Shown in pieces: positions 41,734-51,518 of a stretch of DNA of 64,000 nt (its first letter is position 1; every line of letters begins with the position of its first letter). The stretch is from Panicum virgatum (Eukaryota; Streptophyta; Magnoliopsida; Poales; Poaceae): contig NC_053145.1 of assembly GCF_016808335.1 (NCBI RefSeq), forward strand, positions 28,593,120 through 28,657,119, read 5' to 3'. Made by a program: the position numbers and the translations under genes. A model generated the notes under the pieces. It did no database searches and was not told the origin of the DNA. It worked only from the letters and a program-made list of their open reading frames with translations.

Positions 41734-43297
41734 TGTAGGATCAAGAACACTGACTAGAGGGTGTGAATAGGTGGTTTAAAAACTAAAACCAATGACACTA
41801 GAGAAATTTAATTAGGAACAAAAGAAAGCCCTATGTCATGCTACTACTATATCTAGTTGGGTTTGCAACCTAGGTGACAAGATGCAAATCAAACTCTAGT
41901 AAAGTAAATTGCTCAAAGTAAATGTAAGAAATAAAGTGAGCAAGAGAAGTAACCGAGCTTGACACAAAAATTTATCCCATGGTGTTGATGACTTGTCGGT
42001 CAACCCTAATCCACGTTGAGGTGGATTCTAAGAATCAACCATTCCTCTATCAAGAACCTCTTAATCTTGAGCCGGCTTGAATCAAGGAACCACTCCACAC
42101 CTTGATTCCACTAGAGTTGCTCTTCACCACTCCAGTGAGGTGAGCACAAGACCTCTCACAACCCAAATCGGGGCTCCTCAACAATCTTCTTGGAGGTGCT
42201 CCACGAAATCCTCTTCTCCAAGCCGTCTAGGGAGCGGCAACTCCCAAGAGTAACAAGTTGATGACACTTTGCTGAAGTTTTCCTAGTGCCACAAAACTCA
42301 AACTCTTGATGCAATGCACTAGGATGCTCTCACACTTTCAAATATGCAATCTCTAAGCAAATGTGTGTGAGAGAGAGGGATGCCTTAGCTCTATGCTGTC
42401 AGGTATGCAGTCCAAATGGCCAAAAGAGCCTCCCAATGGCCAGACATTGCGTATATATAGCCAACCCCTCAAAAACTAGCCGTTACACTCTTTTCTGTGA
42501 AATCGCGGACCGTCCGCGGTTCAAAAATCGGACTGTCCGCCGTTATAAACCAATGAGTCAGAGTGCAATGATTGTGTATCAGAACTAGCCGTTAAAGCCT
42601 TGGCGGACCGTCCGCAGTTAAGAGTTCCACACCACCAGAGACAAACATTGTCTCTGGTACAACTTTGAAATTAGTCGGCGGACCGTCCGCGCCCCAGGGG
42701 TGGACCGTTCGCCGTTCCGACCATCAGCCCAGCCAGAGAAACACCCTCTCTGGTACAAAGTTGAGTTAAAGGGGTGGACCGTCCGTACCCCATGGGCGGA
42801 CCGTCCGCCCTTCATTTTTTAGCCCACACCAGAGACAACATCGTCTCTGGTACATTTTTCAAATGTACTGCGGACAGTCCGCACCCCATGGGCGGACAGT
42901 CCGCACTTAGTTAGTAGGCTCCCAATTTGATGTTTTTCAAACCTTTTCAAAACACCGTTAGCCCTCATCTATGCATCTAGACATTTTGAGCAAAATGGCA
43001 CTAAAGACCCGTCAAGCATGAGTACACGACCCCTCTTGATAGTACGTCTATCTATCCAACAAATCCGGTCACTTTTCATCCACTAAACACCTTGTGACTG
43101 ATAAAATGCAAAAGTCCTAGTTTATACCTTTGCCTTGAGCCCGAGCTTTGCACATTATCTCCAAAACACCATACGTTCACAATCAAATCCCTTTCATCCG
43201 TGGATCAACCTATACTCATTATCTCAAATGAAATCGTTAATCCACAAACCATTGTCATTAATTACCAAAACTCGAATTAGGGGCCTAGATGCTTTCA
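41734..43297 (-). repeat. Left (3') LTR of the Copia element
   Basis: 1564 bp. On the plus strand it starts TGTAGGATCAAGAAC and ends GATGCTTTCA. On the minus strand this is TGAAAGCATC...CCTACA. A minus-strand TATATATA box sits at 42452-42458, just next to a palindrome array at 42505-42910. Confidence 0.93.
42505..42912 (+). repeat. Array of GCGGACCGTCCGC palindromes, left LTR
   Basis: About nine copies of the 13-bp palindrome GCGGACCGTCCGC, or one- and two-base variants (GGACTGTCCGCC, GGACAGTCCGC), lie at about 42506, 42529, 42603, 42675, 42703, 42774, 42796, 42869 and 42892. Between them lie a second inverted repeat, CCAGAGAC with GTCTCTGG 4-6 bases apart, at about 42635-42656 and 42831-42858, and a variant CCAGAGA/TCTCTGG at about 42731-42753. 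Both motif types alternate through the U3 upstream of the minus-strand TATA box. Confidence 0.9.
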
Positions 43298-43311
43298 ATC
43301 TCCCCCTTTTT
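43298..43311 (-). other. Polypurine tract of the Copia element
   Basis: The plus strand ATCTCCCCCTTTTT reads AAAAAGGGGGAGAT on the minus strand, directly before the TGAAAGC start of the 3' LTR. Confidence 0.85.
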
Positions 43312-43916
43312 GGTAATTGATGACAATACTAAATTTTGGAGTGATAAAAGTGTTCAAGTCAACTTTATACACAAGGCATAAGGTGGACTTGGAATTGAAC
43401 TTTGAAAGAACTTACTCATTTTTCTTGAAAATTTCAGAATATGGTATGAATAAATTCACCTAAGTTTGATGAGTAGAGAGAACTCCCCTTGATATGTGCA
43501 TATAATTTTGAATGAATACCAAGAGCACATATATATGAAATTTGAAAATTTTGATGGAGTTTTCCCTACAAGTGGAAATCGAGGCATACAATATACAAGA
43601 TACATATGATATGAACTTTACAATATTAGCTCAAACTCAACAAGCCACAATATGAACACAAATAGATAAGAGAATCACAAACCAACGTGGTTCATCACAT
43701 ATTATAAACCCAAAGTTCGAATCCAAATCACAAATCACAAACCGAGTTCATGCAAGACACAAATCATAAACATGAAATAGTTCAACACAAATGGATCAAG
43801 AGTAGCAAGCGGAAGGAAAAGCGAATGATCTCCATGTGAAGTCCATGAGCTCCCCCTAGATCCAAGCATCACTCCAAGCCTCTTCTCCCCCTTTGGCATT
43901 AGTTGCCATGAAGATC
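43312..43916 (-). other. Copia 3' untranslated region
   Basis: AT-rich, no coding frame. It lies between the extra ORF and the polypurine tract. Confidence 0.6.
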
Positions 43917-45531
43917 AGTCCATCGGCGGTGGAGGCGGTGGCGGCGGGTAGAAAGACCGATGTGGGTAAAACTCCGGAGGCGGCACTGGAGCTGGGAACA
44001 CTGGGTAGAAGTGGTTAGAAAAACACGTGAAGGCCGTGCTGAATGTATCAAATCTCTGCTCAAGCTACTGCTGCCTCTGCTCAAGCTGCTCGGATGACGG
44101 CATATCCTCAAAGCGCGGGTCCAAAGTTGCTATATCAGAGTGTAAACTCTCCTCGACCGCCTGCATCTGAGCCATCATGGGCTGGAAGAACTGCTGCTGC
44201 ATGTTCTGGAAGCCAAGAGTCATCTTACTCTCCATCTGGTTGGCCAACCCTGCTATCTGAGAAGACATGCTCTGCTGCATGGATGCAAAGTATGGGTCGA
44301 AAAACCCAGCTGGAGGAGCCCACTACTGCTGCTGCACTGGAGGCTATGGAGGTGGCATGGCATGCTGTGCTGTAGGTCCTCCCATGTGAACATCATCATC
44401 ACTATCAGCATCATCATCTTGCCCATGTGCTCCAGCATCCATATTATCTCTGTTGAAAAGAGTCAAAGGCCTCAAGAGAAAAGTTGTGTCATTCTTGAAA
44501 GGCCTGAAAGGTATATGCTTGCACTCACAAATGCCTCTAAAAGAAGTCTTGGCCTTGATGATTGACATGATGTATGGAGCAAAATAAAGATTCATCTCCA
44601 TGTTGAGCCTCAGATCTGCTAGATGATCCATGATGAGTGCAATGACATTAATCCTGTTGCCATTCATCACATGAGAGATGACATTCCAATAATGACCTCT
44701 GATCTTGTCTTTGTTGCCACTCTTAGGCATGAAAGTGACTCTGGCAATCTTATTGATCACAGCTGGATGGTGCCTCAGACCCTGCATCCCTCCAAATGTT
44801 CTAGGAATACCAACATTAGCAGGCTCATAGTAAAGAGGATAGTCATTCTCATCTAGAGGGTTTTCCAAAACAACATTCACACTTTGGTCACTAGTGATAG
44901 AATCATAATCCAACTGATTAGCTTTAACAAACTATGCAAATGTAGCATAATAGGTTCTCTTGCCAGTTGTCCACCAAATCCTTTCTTCTACCATGTTAAT
45001 TTCTAAGGTGGCATAGAACTGACGTATGACTGTTTCATTCCAATCACACCTATGCTGCAGAAAATTTGCCAACCCCATAGCCTCAAATCTATCAACTAGA
45101 GCAGACATAACTGGTTGTGATCTCATATATGCTAGGTCTATGGTCTGATGTTTGAATACATTTTTCTTAACTAGATGACCAAAGTAAGCATCTTTTTGTA
45201 CCTCAGTTTTGAAGAAGAGAATGTTGGTGTCCCGAGACAAGTTGAGCTGATTCACTGCACTAGCATTTGCATAACTCTCAGTTGTCCACTGTCTGCTAGG
45301 TAGATCTAGCCCCATCAGATCTGTGACATCATCCTCAACTCCCTCAGCATCTTCCTCTGAAGATTCATCACCAACATCACCCACTGAAGATGCAGCGGCC
45401 AGGTCACTAGGGTTGGGAGCGTAGTCCACATCATCAGAGTCATCAATATCCCTTTGCCTCTTTGATGCTCCAGCTTTCTTGATTTTAGATGTGGTTGCTT
45501 TGAGAACCTTCCGGGGTGGCCGAGAGGACAT
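43917..45531 (-). pseudogene. Extra ORF downstream of Copia pol (PF20167-like plant transposon protein; env-like position)
   Basis: The most likely start is the ATG at 45531 (MSSRPPRKVLK), within a longer frame from 45708. Order: a basic KIKKAGASKRQRD patch resembling a nuclear signal, an acidic stretch, then a domain with VIRQFYATLEI and WWTTGKRTYYATFA near 45020-44935 that resembles the 'putative plant transposon protein' family (PF20167) as I recall it. A TAG at 44929-44931 interrupts the frame, which continues 44928-44344 and, after another stop, through a Gln/Met-rich region to a Pro-rich tail near 43917. No signal peptide or membrane span is seen. SIRE elements carry an env-like ORF in this place, but this one looks like a nuclear protein. 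Confidence 0.65.
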
Positions 45532-46324
45532 GATGGAGATTGTCGCGGAGTGTCTGGTGATGCTCTCGGACCGTCCGGGAATCACGACAAACGCCCTCCC
45601 CTTGAAGGTTCCTTCCACGTGCTTGAGAGAGAGAGAGAGGAGAGAGCTTTTGGTTGGTTTGAGTTGGGTTGGTGGGGAAGGGGAAAGAGACATCCACATA
45701 TATGACAAGTCTGGCCGACCCCACCTTTCTGCGCAGTCGCGGACCGTCTTCGGTTCCCATGCGGACCGTCCACCTCAAAAAAAACTGATCCACACCCAAC
45801 TGGAACTACCTCTATTCAAACTTTCTCACCATCGGCGGACTGTCCGCGGACATTGAGCGGACCGTCCGCGACTTGCTCAGAGAACATACCTTCGGTGTAT
45901 CCGAAGCTGTCCGGATGCACCGGTGACCCACGGACTGTCCGCGGTCCATTGGCGGACCGTTCGCCACTATAAAATCCGGCTGACAACTTCTCTGTAGAGG
46001 CCTCTGTTGACAAGTCCAATGAACAGTGGACCGTCCGCCTCTTACTCGCGGACCGTCTACGCTACCAAATTTCAGACAGCCCAGAAATTTGCCAATTTTC
46101 TCAGTTCCAACTTCAATTTGGGATATTGCTCATATAAAAATCTCAAAATCTCAAAACTTTCATGGAAACCTTCCAAAGACTGATAAGAGCATGTTTCAAC
46201 AAGAAATCAAAAATAATTTTAGTAAAATCATGGAAACTCATAAATGACTCAAAAAATGCTCCAAAAATTTAGAAAATTGAAACAAAGGATGCATGAAAGA
46301 ACCATATGACACATGTCCTAGTTT
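45532..46324 (+). repeat. Second GCGGACCGTCCGC array, between Copia pol and the extra ORF
   Basis: Nine copies or close variants occur at about 45562, 45734, 45759, 45835, 45858, 45932, 45952, 46027 and 46047, the same palindrome as in the LTRs, within the 790 bp that separate the RNase H stop from the extra ORF. Otherwise there is no supported coding sequence. The position immediately upstream of the extra ORF on the minus strand is where a promoter for that ORF would lie. Confidence 0.85.
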
Positions 46325-47865
46325 TCAAGCCACATTTGAGAAGTCAATGATATTAAGCTCATTCCTCAACTTGCAAAACTGAGATTCATCCAAAGGCTTG
46401 GTGAATATATATGCTAATTGATCATCTGTGCCAATTCCATCAATCTTGATATCACCCGTGTTCACATGATCTCTAAGGAAATGATGACGGATATCAATAT
46501 GCTTGGTTCTTGAATGTTGCACCAGATTAGTTGCAATTTTCACGACACTTTCATTATCACACAATAATAGAATCTCATCAAACTTCACACCAAAGTCAAG
46601 AAGAGTTTGCTTCATCCATAATAATTGTGCACAACAACTTCCGGCCAAAATATATTCCACTTCGGCGGTTGAAAGAGCCACGAAGTTTTGCTTCTTTGAA
46701 GACTAAGAAACAAGAGACCTTCCAAGAAATTGACAACCACCGGATGTGCTCTTCCTATCAAACTTGCACCCCGCATAATCCGAATCCGAAAATCCAACCA
46801 AGTCAAAATGAGCACCATTGGGATACCATAAGCCAATATTAGGAGTATATTTCAAATATCTCAAGATCCTTTTGACGGCGGTCAAATGACATTCTCTAGG
46901 TGCGGCTTGAAATCGTGCACACATGCAAACACTAAACATGATGTCGGGCCTAGATGCGGTCAAATAAAACAAACTACCAATCATAGAACGGTAAAGCTTT
47001 TGGTCAACCGGGTTACCTTCCTCATCTTGGTCGAGATGCCCATTGGTAGCCATAGGAGTCTTGATTGGTTTTACATCTTCCATACCAAATTTTTTCAAGA
47101 TATCCTTCACATATTTTGATTGACACACAAAGGTGCCTTTCTTGATTTGCTTGATTTGAAGTCCAAGAAAGAAACTCAATTCACCAATCATGGACATCTC
47201 AAATTCCCTAAACATCATTTCACCAAATTCCTCACAAAAACTTAGGTTAGTTGAACCAAAGATAATATCATCAACATAAATTTGACAAACAAACAAATCT
47301 TTACCAATTGTTTTAGTGCACAAGGTAGTATCAACCTTACCAATTTTGAAGCCCTTAGAAATAAAAAAATCCCTCAATTTTTCATACCAAGCCCGTGGAG
47401 CTTGCTTAAGACCATAAAGAGCTTTTGAGAGCTTGTATACATGATTTAGCTTCTTAGGATCTTCAAAACCGGGAAGTTGCTCAACAAATACAAGTTCACT
47501 AATCTTGCCATTCAAAAAGGCACTTTTGACATCCATTTGAAAAAGCTTTATGTTGTGAGAGCAAGCATAACCTAACAATATTCTAATAGCTTCTAATCTA
47601 GCAACGGGAGCAAAAGTTTCACCGAAATCCAAACCTTCGACTTGAGTGAAGCCTTGAGCTACCAATCTTGCCTTGTTTCTCACGACCATTCCATCTTCAT
47701 TTGCTTGTTTCTAAAAACCCATTTAGTGCCAATGACATTATAGTTCTTGGGCCTTTCAATTAGATCCCAAACTTGATTCCGAGTAAAGTTATTCAATTCT
47801 TCATGCATAGCATTCACCCAATCCGGATCTCTCAATGCTTCATCTACACAGTTAGGTTCAAGAAA
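46325..47865 (-). pseudogene. Copia reverse transcriptase and RNase H (broken)
   Basis: The minus frame opens downstream of the integrase linker. A frameshift at about 47705 separates it from the WVFRNK segment. The main frame 47689-46703 has RLVAQGF, the first catalytic aspartate in LFQMDVKSAFLNG (about 47540), KALYGLKQAPRAWY, and the YVDDIIFG box (about 47265). The connection follows with DSDYAGC (about 46773), which starts the RNase H. TAG at 46703-46705 breaks the frame. The last piece, 46681-46325, has LSTAEVEY, CDNESVVKIA, RTKHIDIRHHF and ends at TGA/TAA near 46325. Order and motifs are Copia. Inactive through the shift and stop. Confidence 0.92.
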
Positions 47866-49080
47866 TTATACAAAAGAATAATGTTCACAAAATGAAGCAA
47901 TGCGAGATTGAGTTTGGACACCCTTATTAATATCTCCCATGATTTGATCCACCGGGTGATCCTTTGCAAGAACATGATGGATTCTTTGAGGAGCAATGGG
48001 CTCTTGAGTTGATGGAGAAGGTGCACTAGATGAGCCCACTTGATCTTGTACTTGAGAATCATCATTGCTTGAATCTTGTACAATTGGTTGTGCTTCATCA
48101 TTTGAGATTGAGGTTGAAGGATTTACTCTAATAGAAATAGAAGGACCATCTTCATCCTCATCTTCTTCTCTTGGTCTAACATCACCAATTGACATATTTT
48201 TCATAGCATTTCTCAAGCCATCACTTCTCATATCATCAAGATTTTCTTGTTCATTTTGAGACCCATTGGTTTCATCAAACTCCACATCATATGCTTCTTC
48301 AACAATACCATGAGTTTTGTTGTAGACCTGATAAGCCTTGCTACAAGATGAATACCCAAGAAGAAAACCTTCATCACATTTGCTTTGGAACTTTGATAAC
48401 CGAGTTCTCTTCTTGAGAATATAGCATTTGCAACCAAACACTCTAAAATATGAGATATTTGGCTTCCTTCCAATGAGCAACTCATATGGGGTATTGTTGT
48501 GAAATCTATGGCAATACAATCTATTAGAAGCATGACAAGCCGTGTTGATTGCTTCGGCCCAAAAACTATCCGAAACATTATACTCGGAGAGCATTGATCT
48601 TGCCATATCAATAAAGGTTCTATTTTTCCTCTCAACAAGACCATTTTGTTCCAGAGTGTACTTGGTTGAGAATTCATGCTTGATTCCTTTCTCATCACAC
48701 CATTCCTCAACTCTTGTGTTTCTAAACTCACTTCCATTGTCACTCCTCACTTTCTTCACCTTGAGGTCAAATTCATTCTCGGCCCTTGTCATGAATTTCA
48801 TGAATATGTCATATGTATCGGCCTTGTCATGAAGAAAGAAAACACATTTATATCTTGAATAATCATCCACTACTACAAGACAATAGCAATTTCCACCAAT
48901 GCTTCTATATGTTGTAGGACCAAATAAATCCATATGCAATAATTCCAATGGTCTCTCGGTTGACATGACACTCTTAGTTGGATGAGCATTTGTAACTTGT
49001 TTTCCGGCTTGACATGCACAACATAGCTTATCTTTTTCAAACTTCACCTTCTTCAAGCCAACTACCAAATCATGCTTCAA
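47866..49080 (-). pseudogene. Copia integrase
   Basis: The 404-codon frame starts in the zinc-binding region (CCACQAGKQ), then gives the core with the first catalytic aspartate in LLHMDLFGP (about 48940), the second in VRSDNGSEF (about 48745), and the glutamate in LEQNGLVERKNRT (about 48635). A C-terminal region with CYILKK and FLGYS motifs is followed by an acidic linker to RT. A TAA at 47866-47868 ends it, and a TGA at 49084-49086 separates it from protease, both in the same frame. Integrase lies before RT. Confidence 0.92.
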
Positions 49081-49083
49081 GAG

Positions 49084-49554
49084 TCAGTTAAGTTGTTTCA
49101 TGCTAACATGATCAAGTCTTCTATGCCATAACCAACCCAAGGATGATTGAGTGAATAAGCAAGTAGACAAAATTGCCTCTTTAGTAGCAAAATCCACAAG
49201 ATATACATCCTCATGTCTAAATCCCGTAAAGATGTGATCTTTTCCATCCAAGCTAGTCACTACAATATCATCTTTACTGAAACTACACTTATAGCCAAAA
49301 TCACAAAATTGAGTGACCGCTAAGAGATTGAACTTGAGAGAATCAACTAGCAAAAGTTTTGAAAGAGAATGATCACTTGAGATAGGAATTGTACCAACTC
49401 CTTTGACTTTGCCTCTGCTATTGTCACCAAAGATGATATCACTATAACCAACCACATTATCATCAAGAGAAGAGAACATCTTTGGATCTCCGGCCATGTG
49501 TTGAGTGCATCCACTATCAAGCACCCAATGCCTTCCTCCGGACTTGTAATTCAC
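49084..49554 (-). pseudogene. Copia protease with GAG pre-integrase segment
   Basis: This frame follows gag without a shift, separated only by a TAG at 49555-49557. It holds the aspartic protease motif WVLDSGCTQHM (about 49525), FGDNSRG and a later LWHRRLDHVSMKQL (GAG pre-integrase) segment near 49110. Intact apart from the flanking stops, so protease itself could have been functional if joined to gag. It ends at TGA 49084-49086. Confidence 0.9.
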
Positions 49555-51459
49555 CTACAAAAGAGAAGTAACTCTTTTAGGTACCCAAATTTTCTTGGGT
49601 CCTTGGATGTTAGTGACCAAGGTTTTAGGCACCCAAATGGCATTCTTTTTAGCACCATATATAGGTAAACCAACATATTTTGCACTAACACAATCCTTAG
49701 AATCCTTCATAAGAATATAGCTAGAATCAAAGGATATGGCTTTGTTGTTGGTGCAATTTTTCTCATTATGGCCCATCTTCTTGCACTTTTCACAAAATGG
49801 CTGTCCATCTTTCTTGACAAACACGGTCTTGGTTTCATAAAAGGCCTTCTTGCCTTTCTTTGGGATATATCCAAGACCTTGCCTATTCAAGGTGAACTTT
49901 TTACTTGACCAACAATGGTTGAATTTGGCTATACTATCATAGCACTTGCTCAAATCATTGGTCAAACAAATCACCTCCTTCTTTAAGTTCTCATTCTCCA
50001 AGACAAGTGATTCATCACGAGAAGATTTTTCACTTGTGCTACATGAGGGGTTAGTAGAGCTAGATATATGACAAGATTTACAAGTTTCACTACTAGCCCC
50101 CATGCTCAACTTAACCTTGTCCTTGTGATCAAGCAAGGTGTTGTGAGCTTCCTCAAGCTTCTCATGAGTTTCTTTAAGATTCTCATGAGAGGTCTTTAGC
50201 TCCTCATAGGAAGCTTGGAGTGAACCATACTTCAACTCCAAGTCCTTCAACTTTTCTTTTTCCTTGATCACAAGTTCACCGGCATCGGTGAGCATGTCTA
50301 CAAGTTCATCATATGAAAATTGATCAAGTTCATCATCATCTTGTAATACCTTTGCACCACCCTTTGCCATAATACAATATGGTGTGGAGAAGAGTGATGG
50401 AGCCTCCTTGATGGCGATCCCGGCAACTCCCTTGGATGGCTTGTCATCATCATCATCATCATCATCTTCATCATCGGAGCTTGCATCATAATCCCATTCA
50501 ACAAAATAAGCTTGACCATTCTTCTTCTTCTTGATGAACTTCTTCTTCTTTTCATCATTTTTCTTGTCCTTCTTGTTCTTGTCATTTTTCTTGTTTGGAC
50601 AATTGAAGATTATGTGACCCACTTTACCACATTGGAAGCAAGTCTTGTCAATAAAAGGATTTTTTCTTGATGATTGTTCTCTCTTGCCAAAGTTCTTCTT
50701 GCTCATCATTCTATTGAACTTCTTGAGAAAGAGAGCCATTGCCTCATCCGATTCATCTTCTTGGCACTCACTTTCTTCTTCATTTTTGCTATGTTGAGCT
50801 TTGAAAGCCACACTTTTCTTTTTCTCATCAATTTCTCCCGCATGAGCTTTATCTTGAGATTTCCTGAACATGTCATAGGTAAGCACTTCTCCCAATATTT
50901 GTGTGGGAGTAGCGGTCCTCACATTTGTCCTCACAAGCAATGTCACAATAGTGTCATATCTTTCCGGAAGACACCTAAGAATCTTGTGATTGAAATCGGC
51001 ATCCGGCACCTCAAATCCAAGCCCCTTGAGCTCATTCACAATATAATTTAGCCGGTTAAATATCTCGGCTATACTCTCATCCTTCTTCATGGCAAATTCA
51101 CTAAAATTTCCCTTGAGCAAATATAACTTGGCTTCTTTCACACTTGATGTGCCCTCATGAATTTCCATGAGCTTCTTCCATATGTCATTTGCATTTGTGA
51201 GGCTCTTAACTCTATTGAATTCACTCACATCAAGAGCACTAAATAGCATATTAACCCCTTGATCATTTAGTACTTCATTTTCCTCATCGGTCGGGGTCAA
51301 GTTCTTTGCATCTAGGATGACATATCCATCATTTACAACTCTCCACAACTTTCTACTCATAGCTTTGAGATGAGCCGACATCCTAGTCTTCCAATAATCA
51401 TAATTATTTGCATCAAAGAATGGTGGCTTTCCAACATGAATCCCATTATCACTAGTCAT
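49555..51459 (-). CDS. Copia gag, 634 codons, with two zinc knuckles
   Basis: Start MTSDNGIHVG at 51459, then PPFFDANNYDYWK (typical Copia gag N-terminus), a UBN2-like capsid segment with CLPERYD, and CX2CX4HX4C knuckles at CFQCGKVGHIIFNC (about residue 276-289) and CEKCKKMGHNEKNC (about residue 557-570). Between them lie a lysine-rich patch, a run of aspartates, and a coiled coil (residues about 410-450). This is one long open frame and by far the best preserved coding sequence in the window. It ends with TAG at 49555-49557, in frame with protease. The length and the C-terminal extension with a second knuckle fit SIRE/Maximus gag. Confidence 0.9.
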   Translation of the reverse strand: MTSDNGIHVGKPPFFDANNYDYWKTRMSAHLKAMSRKLWRVVNDGYVILDAKNLTPTDEENEVLNDQGVNMLFSALDVSEFNRVKSLTNANDIWKKLMEIHEGTSSVKEAKLYLLKGNFSEFAMKKDESIAEIFNRLNYIVNELKGLGFEVPDADFNHKILRCLPERYDTIVTLLVRTNVRTATPTQILGEVLTYDMFRKSQDKAHAGEIDEKKKSVAFKAQHSKNEEESECQEDESDEAMALFLKKFNRMMSKKNFGKREQSSRKNPFIDKTCFQCGKVGHIIFNCPNKKNDKNKKDKKNDEKKKKFIKKKKNGQAYFVEWDYDASSDDEDDDDDDDDKPSKGVAGIAIKEAPSLFSTPYCIMAKGGAKVLQDDDELDQFSYDELVDMLTDAGELVIKEKEKLKDLELKYGSLQASYEELKTSHENLKETHEKLEEAHNTLLDHKDKVKLSMGASSETCKSCHISSSTNPSCSTSEKSSRDESLVLENENLKKEVICLTNDLSKCYDSIAKFNHCWSSKKFTLNRQGLGYIPKKGKKAFYETKTVFVKKDGQPFCEKCKKMGHNEKNCTNNKAISFDSSYILMKDSKDCVSAKYVGLPIYGAKKNAIWVPKTLVTNIQGPKKIWVPKRVTSLL

Positions 51460-51501
51460 TGTTCTACTCCAAGATGGTTAAATCCGCAATTAAAGGAGTA
51501 C

Positions 51502-51518
51502 TTAGCTCTGGTAACACT
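51502..51518 (-). other. Primer-binding site of the Copia element
   Basis: On the minus strand, just after the 5' LTR, the sequence is AGTGTTACCAGAGCTAAG. It resembles the TGGTATCAGAGC site complementary to initiator tRNA-Met used by many Copia elements, with two or three changes. Confidence 0.65.

Noticed and set aside
45532..45708. Longer start of the Copia extra ORF at 45708
   Set aside because: The upstream 59 codons overlap the palindrome array and are of low complexity. The ATG at 45531 opens the basic, acidic and domain sequence and is the more plausible start.
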